NCBI GenBank assembly: GCA_964020085.1
Contig: OZ026603.1
Coordinates: forward strand, 4,871,268-4,935,267
Length of the DNA: 64,000 nt
Direction of reading: 5' to 3'
Origin: Micromussa lordhowensis
Taxonomy: Eukaryota > Cnidaria > Anthozoa > Scleractinia > Lobophylliidae
Below the pieces are notes generated by a model that saw nothing but the letters and a program-made list of their open reading frames with translations, was not told where the DNA came from and did not search any database. Shown piece by piece: positions 60,201 through 64,000 of this stretch. Within the stretch, counting starts at the first letter, position 1; the number at the start of each line of letters is the position of its first letter. A program made the translations under genes and the position numbers.

Positions 60201-62997
60201 TCCCCTGGTCCCAACTTTGCAGAATTTCAGAAAACGCGCGCTGGGGGTCCCCTTGGCAAATTTGACATAGCTCGGCTTCACGGGCACTTTAAGAGGCGCG
60301 GTTTGCAGCAAAATGTTCTGCTAGGTTGGCACTTCAAGGAAATGCTAGTTACGACATGATGGCATTGGCGCCAGGGTGTTTTTTCTGGCCTTGTTTTTGC
60401 AGTAGTTTCCCCTGGTCCCAACTTTGCAGAATTTCAGAAAACGCGCGCTGGGGTCCCCTTGGAAAATTTGACATAGCTCGGTTTCACGGGCACTTTAAGA
60501 GGCGTGGTTTGCAGCAAAATGTTCTGCTAGGTTGGCACTTCAAGGAAATCCTAGTTACGACATGATGGCATTGGCGTCAGGGTGTTTTTTCTGGCCTTCT
60601 TTTTGCAGTAGTTTCCCCTGGTCCCAACTTTGCAGAATTTCAGAAAACGCGCGCTAGGGGTCCCCTTGGCAAATTTGACATAGCTCGGCTTCACGGGCAC
60701 TTTAAGAGGCGTGGTTTGCAGCAAAATGTTTTGCTAGGTTGGCACTTCAAGGAAATCGTAGTTACGACATGATGGCATTGGCGTCAGGGTGTTTTTTCTG
60801 GCCTTCTTTTTGCAGTAGTTTCCCCTGGTCCCAACTTTGCAGAATTTCAGAAAACGCGCGCTGGGGGTCCCCTTGGCAAATTTGACATAGCTCGGCTTCA
60901 CGGGCACTTTAAGAGGCGTGGTTTGCAGCAAAATGTTCTGCTAGGTTGGCACTTTAAGGACATTCTAGTTAGGACATGATGGCATTGGCGCCAGGGTGTT
61001 TTTTCTGGCCTTCTTTTTGCAGTAGTTTCCCCTGGTCCCAACTTTGCAGAATTTCAGAAAACGCGCGCTGGGGGTCCCCTTGGCAAATTTCACATAGCTC
61101 GGCTTCACGGGCACTTTAAGACGCGCGGTTTGCAGCAAAATGTTCTGCTAGGTTGGCACTTCAAGGAAATCCTAGTTAGGACATGATGGCATTGGCGCCA
61201 GGGTGTTTTTTCTGGCCTTCTTTTTGCAGTAGTTTCCCCTGGTCCCAACTTTGCAGAATTTCAGAAAACGCGCGCTGGGGGTCCCCTTCGTAAATTTGAC
61301 ATAGCTCGGCTTCACGGGCACTTTAAGAGGCGCGGTTTGCAGTAAAATGTTCTCCTAGGTTGGCATTTTAAGGAAATCCTAGTTAAAACATGATGGCATT
61401 GGCGCCAGGGTGTTTTTTCTGGCCTTCTTTTTGCAGTAGTTTCCCCTGGTCCCAACTTTGCAGAATTTCAGAAAACGTGCGCTGGGGGTCCCCTTGGCAA
61501 ATTTGACATAGCTCGGCTTCACGGGCACTTTAAGAGGCGCGGTTTGCAGCAAAATGTTCTGCTAGGTTGGCACTTGAAGGAAATTCTAGTTACGACATGA
61601 TGGCATTGGCGCCAGGGTGTTTTTCCTGGCCTTCTTTTTGCAGTAGTTTCCCCTGGTCCCAACTTTGCAGAATCTAGAAAACGCGCGCTGGGGGTCCCCT
61701 TGGCAAATTTTACATAGCTCGGCTTCACGGGCACTTTAAGAGGCGCGGTTTGCAGCAAAATGTTTTGCTAGGTTGGCATTTTAAGGAAATTTTAGATAGA
61801 ACATGATGGCATTGGCGCCAGGGTGTTTTTTCTGGCCTTCTTTTTGCAGTAGTTTCCCCTGGTCCCAACTTTGCAGAATTTCAGAAAACGCGCGCTGGGG
61901 GTCCCCTTGGCAAATTTGACATAGCTCGGCTTCACGGGCACTTTAAGAGACGTGGTTTGCAGCAAAATCTTCTGCTAGATTGGCACTTGAAGGAAATCTT
62001 AGTTAGGACATGATGGCATTGGCGCCAGGGTGTTTTTTTTGGCCTTCTTTTTGCAGTAGTTTCCCCTGGTCCCAACTTTGCAGAATTTCAGAAAACGCGC
62101 GCTGGGGGTCCCCTTGGCAAATTTGACATAGCTCGGCTTCACGGGCACTTTAAGAGGCGCGGTTTGCAGCAAAATGTTCTGCTAGGTTGGCACTTTAAGG
62201 AAATTTTAGTTAGGACATGATGGCACTGGCGCCAGGGTGTTTTTTCTGGCCTTCTTTTTGCAGTAGTTTCCCCTGGTCCCAACTTTGCAGAAGTTTAGAA
62301 AACGCGCGCTGGGGGTCCCCTTGGCAAATTTGACATAGCTCGGCTTCACGGGCACTTTAAGAGGCGCGGTTTGCAGCAAACTGTTCTGCTAGGTTGGCAC
62401 TTTAAGGAAATCGTAGTTAGGACATGATGGCATTGGCGACAGGGTGTTTTTCTGGCCTTCTTTTTGCAGTAGTTTTCCCTGGTCCCAACTTTGCAGAATT
62501 TCAGAAAACGCGCGCTGGGGGTCCCCTTGGCAAATTTGACATAGCTCGGTTTCACGGGCACTTTAAGAGGCGAGGCTTGCAGCAAAATGTTCTGCTAGGT
62601 TGGCACTTCAAGGAATTTGTAGTTAAAACATGATGGCATTGGCGCCAGGGTGTTTTTTCTGGCCTTCTTTTTGCAGTAGTTTCCCTTGGTCCCAACTTTG
62701 CAGAATTTCAGAAAACGCGCGCTGGGGGTCCCCTTGGCAAATTTGACATAGCTCGGCTTCACGGGCACTTTAAGAGGCGCGGTTTGCAGCAAAATGTTCT
62801 GCTAGGTTGGCACTTGAAGGAAATTCTAGTTAGGACATGATGGCATTGGCGCCAGGGTGTTTTTTTGGCCTTCTTTTTGAAGTTGTTTCCCCTGGTCCCA
62901 ACTTTGCAGAATTTCAGAAAACGCGCGCTGGGGGTCCCCTTGGCAAATTTGACATAGCTCGGCTTCACGGGCACTTTAAGAGGCGCGGTTTGCAGCA
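57262..62997 (+). repeat. 16-monomer block (3,298 bp) duplicated in tandem
   Basis: Sequence at 57,262-59,699 reappears at +3,298 (60,560-62,997). Between the matched segments, 59,700-60,559 forms the rest of the first period. Shared marks include GGCGTCAGGG, CGCGCTAGGGG, TTTCACATAGC, CCTTCGTAAATTTG, GCAGTAAAATG, a unit with AGAATCTAGAAAACG, TTTTACATAGC, AAATCTTCTGCTAG, GCAGAAGTTTAG, GCAAACTGTTC and TTTTTGAAGTTGTTTCC. I noticed about eight base differences, for example GTTTTCAGC near 58,864 against GTTTGCAGC. Confidence 0.87.
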
Positions 62998-63617
62998 AAC
63001 TGTTCTGCTAGGTTGGCACTTGAAGGAAATCGTAGTTAGGACATGATGGCACTGGCGACAGGGTGTTTTTCTGGCCTTCTTTTTGCAGTAGTTTTCCCTG
63101 GTCCCAACTTTGCAGAATTTCAGAAAACGCGCGCTGGGGGTCCCCTTGGCAAATTTGACATAGCTCGGTTTCACGGGCACTTTAAGAGGCGCGGCTTGCA
63201 GCAAAATGTTCTGCTAGGTTGGCACTTCAAGGAATTTGTAGTTAAAACATGATGGCATTGGCGCCAGGGTGTTTTTTCTGGCCTTCTTTTTGCAGTAGTT
63301 TCCCTTGGTCCCAACTTTGCAGAATTTCAGAAAACGCGCGCTGGGGGTCCCCTTGGCAAATTTGACATAGCTCGGCTTCACGGGCACTTTAAGAGGCGCG
63401 GTTTGCAGCAAAATGTTCTGCTAGGTTGGCACTTGAAGGAAATTCTAGTTAGGACATGATGGCATTGGCGCCAGGGTGTTTTTTTGGCCTTCTTTTTGAA
63501 GTTGTTTCCCCTGGTCCCAACTTTGCAGAATTTCAAAAAACGCGCGCTGGGGGTCCCCTTGGCAAATTTGACATAGCTCGGCTTCACGGGCACTTTAAGA
63601 GGCGCGGTTTGCAGCAA
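62298..63617 (+). repeat. 3-monomer block (619 bp) duplicated inside the second 16-monomer copy
   Basis: Three monomers, marked by GCAAACTGTTC with GGCGACAGGG, AGGAATTTGTAGTTAAAACATG, and TTTTTGAAGTTGTTTCC, occur at 62,298-62,998 and again 619 bp later. The first 16-monomer copy has this trio only once (near 59,000-59,700), so this trimer duplication happened after, or independently of, the 3,298-bp duplication. Confidence 0.82.
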
Positions 63618-64000
63618 AATGTTCTGCTAGGTTGGCACTTGAAGGAAATCCTAGTAAGGACATGATGGCATTGGCGCCAGGGTGTTTTTTTTGGCCTTCT
63701 TTTTGCAGTAGTTTCCCCTGGTCCCAACTTTGCAGAATTTCAGAAAACGCGCGCTGGGGGTCCCCTTGGCAAATTTGACATAGCTCGGCTTCACGGGCAC
63801 TTTAAGAGGCGCGGTTTGCAGCAAAATGTTCTGCTAGGTTGGCACTTTAAGGACATTCTAGTTAGGCATTGGCGCCAGGGTGTTTTTTCTGGCCTTCTTT
63901 TTGCAGTAGTTTCCCCTGGTCCCAACTGTGCAGAATTTCAGAAAACGCGCGCTGGGGGTCCCCTTGGCAAATTTGACATAGCTCGGCTTCACGGGCACTT
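63618..64000 (+). repeat. Array continues; start of another 6-monomer-like block
   Basis: The last two monomers include a 198-bp-type junction (TTAGG joined to CATTGG near 63,865) followed by CCCAACTGTGCAG. This is the same pair as at 55,211/55,275 and 56,441/56,505. The array is cut by the window edge in the middle of a monomer. Confidence 0.8.

Larger units (their letters stand above)
9086..64000 (+). repeat. Satellite array, mainly subfamily B (block 2), about 265 monomers
   Basis: A continuous head-to-tail array with a 207-bp period that runs off the right edge. B-specific sites are ATTGGCGCCAGGG, TTTTTTCTGGCC, TTGCAGTAGTTTCC, CACTTTAAGAGGCGCGG, AATGTTCTGCTAGG and TAGTTAGGACATG. Conserved in nearly every copy are CTGGTCCCAACTTTGCAG, AAAACGCGCGCTGGG, GGTCCCCTTGGCAAATTTG and ACATAGCTCGGCTTCACGGG. 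Length variants come from the T run after GCCAGGGTG, small deletions (206, 205, 203 and 198 bp) and rare insertions. There is no inverted monomer. Blocks of several monomers are duplicated as units and are listed separately. I find no gene, RNA gene or other mobile element inside it. The many 60-87 codon open frames on both strands are a by-product of the 3 x 69 period. Confidence 0.98.

Noticed and set aside
9491..64000. Dozens of 60-87 codon open frames on both strands with nearly the same protein
   Set aside because: They repeat with the 207-bp period, start and stop at fixed satellite positions, occur on both strands at once, and are broken by indels in many monomers. They are explained by the 3 x 69 period and not by genes.
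9086..64000. CRISPR-like array
   Set aside because: The period is 207 bp with no unique spacers, no cas genes and a eukaryotic context. It is a satellite.
9491..64000. CENP-B box in the monomer
   Set aside because: The nearest candidate, CTCGGCTTCACGGGC, lacks the required TTCG and the A three bases before CGGG. It does not fit the core motif.
9491..64000. tRNA- or 5S-derived satellite
   Set aside because: No pol III A/B box pair or 5S internal control region is visible in the monomer consensus.

Overview
The window looks like a nuclear, non-genic, repeat-dominated region of an animal genome. Nothing bacterial is visible: there are no operons, ribosome-binding-site spacing or RNA genes, and no gene looks intact. 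The three retrotransposon pieces encode reverse transcriptase (RT) and endonuclease protein of the non-LTR (LINE) type that is common in invertebrates. My best guess is a cnidarian such as a stony coral or anemone, but this rests on the general look of the RT sequences and is an inference.

Layout. 1-517: AT-rich DNA with a short, broken coding-like stretch. 518-1735: minus-strand LINE 3' part (RT C-terminal half, 3' UTR, CAA/TTG tail). 1731-2309: three very diverged copies of a ~207-bp satellite. 2310-3716: non-satellite DNA with a possible tRNA-derived SINE promoter, a coding-like open stretch and the first ~38 codons of a LINE endonuclease. 3717-7523: older satellite subfamily 'A' (~18-19 monomers). 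7524-9089: a 5'-truncated LINE inserted inside one satellite monomer, with a TTTG target duplication. 9086-64000: about 265 head-to-tail monomers, almost all of subfamily 'B', running off the right edge.

The satellite is the main content, about 59 kb of 64 kb. The B monomer is about 207 bp and always in the same orientation. Larger blocks of 2, 3, 4, 5, 6, 7, 10, 16 and 32 monomers are duplicated in tandem, and at least one block recurs 27.5 kb away. Homogeneity rises from left to right: diverged trio, then A array, then highly similar B array. This fits an array edge on the left with younger, still-amplifying sequence to the right.

There is no cooperating gene set. The many ~60-87 codon open frames are by-products of a 207-bp (3 x 69) period, and I do not annotate them as genes. 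The points most worth following are the satellite itself, its nested duplication history, the A-to-B switch within one monomer next to the LINE, and periodic motifs in each monomer: a splice-acceptor-like tract, a hypervariable dinucleotide, and a frame with one stop per period. All boundaries and copy numbers were worked out by eye and are approximate.
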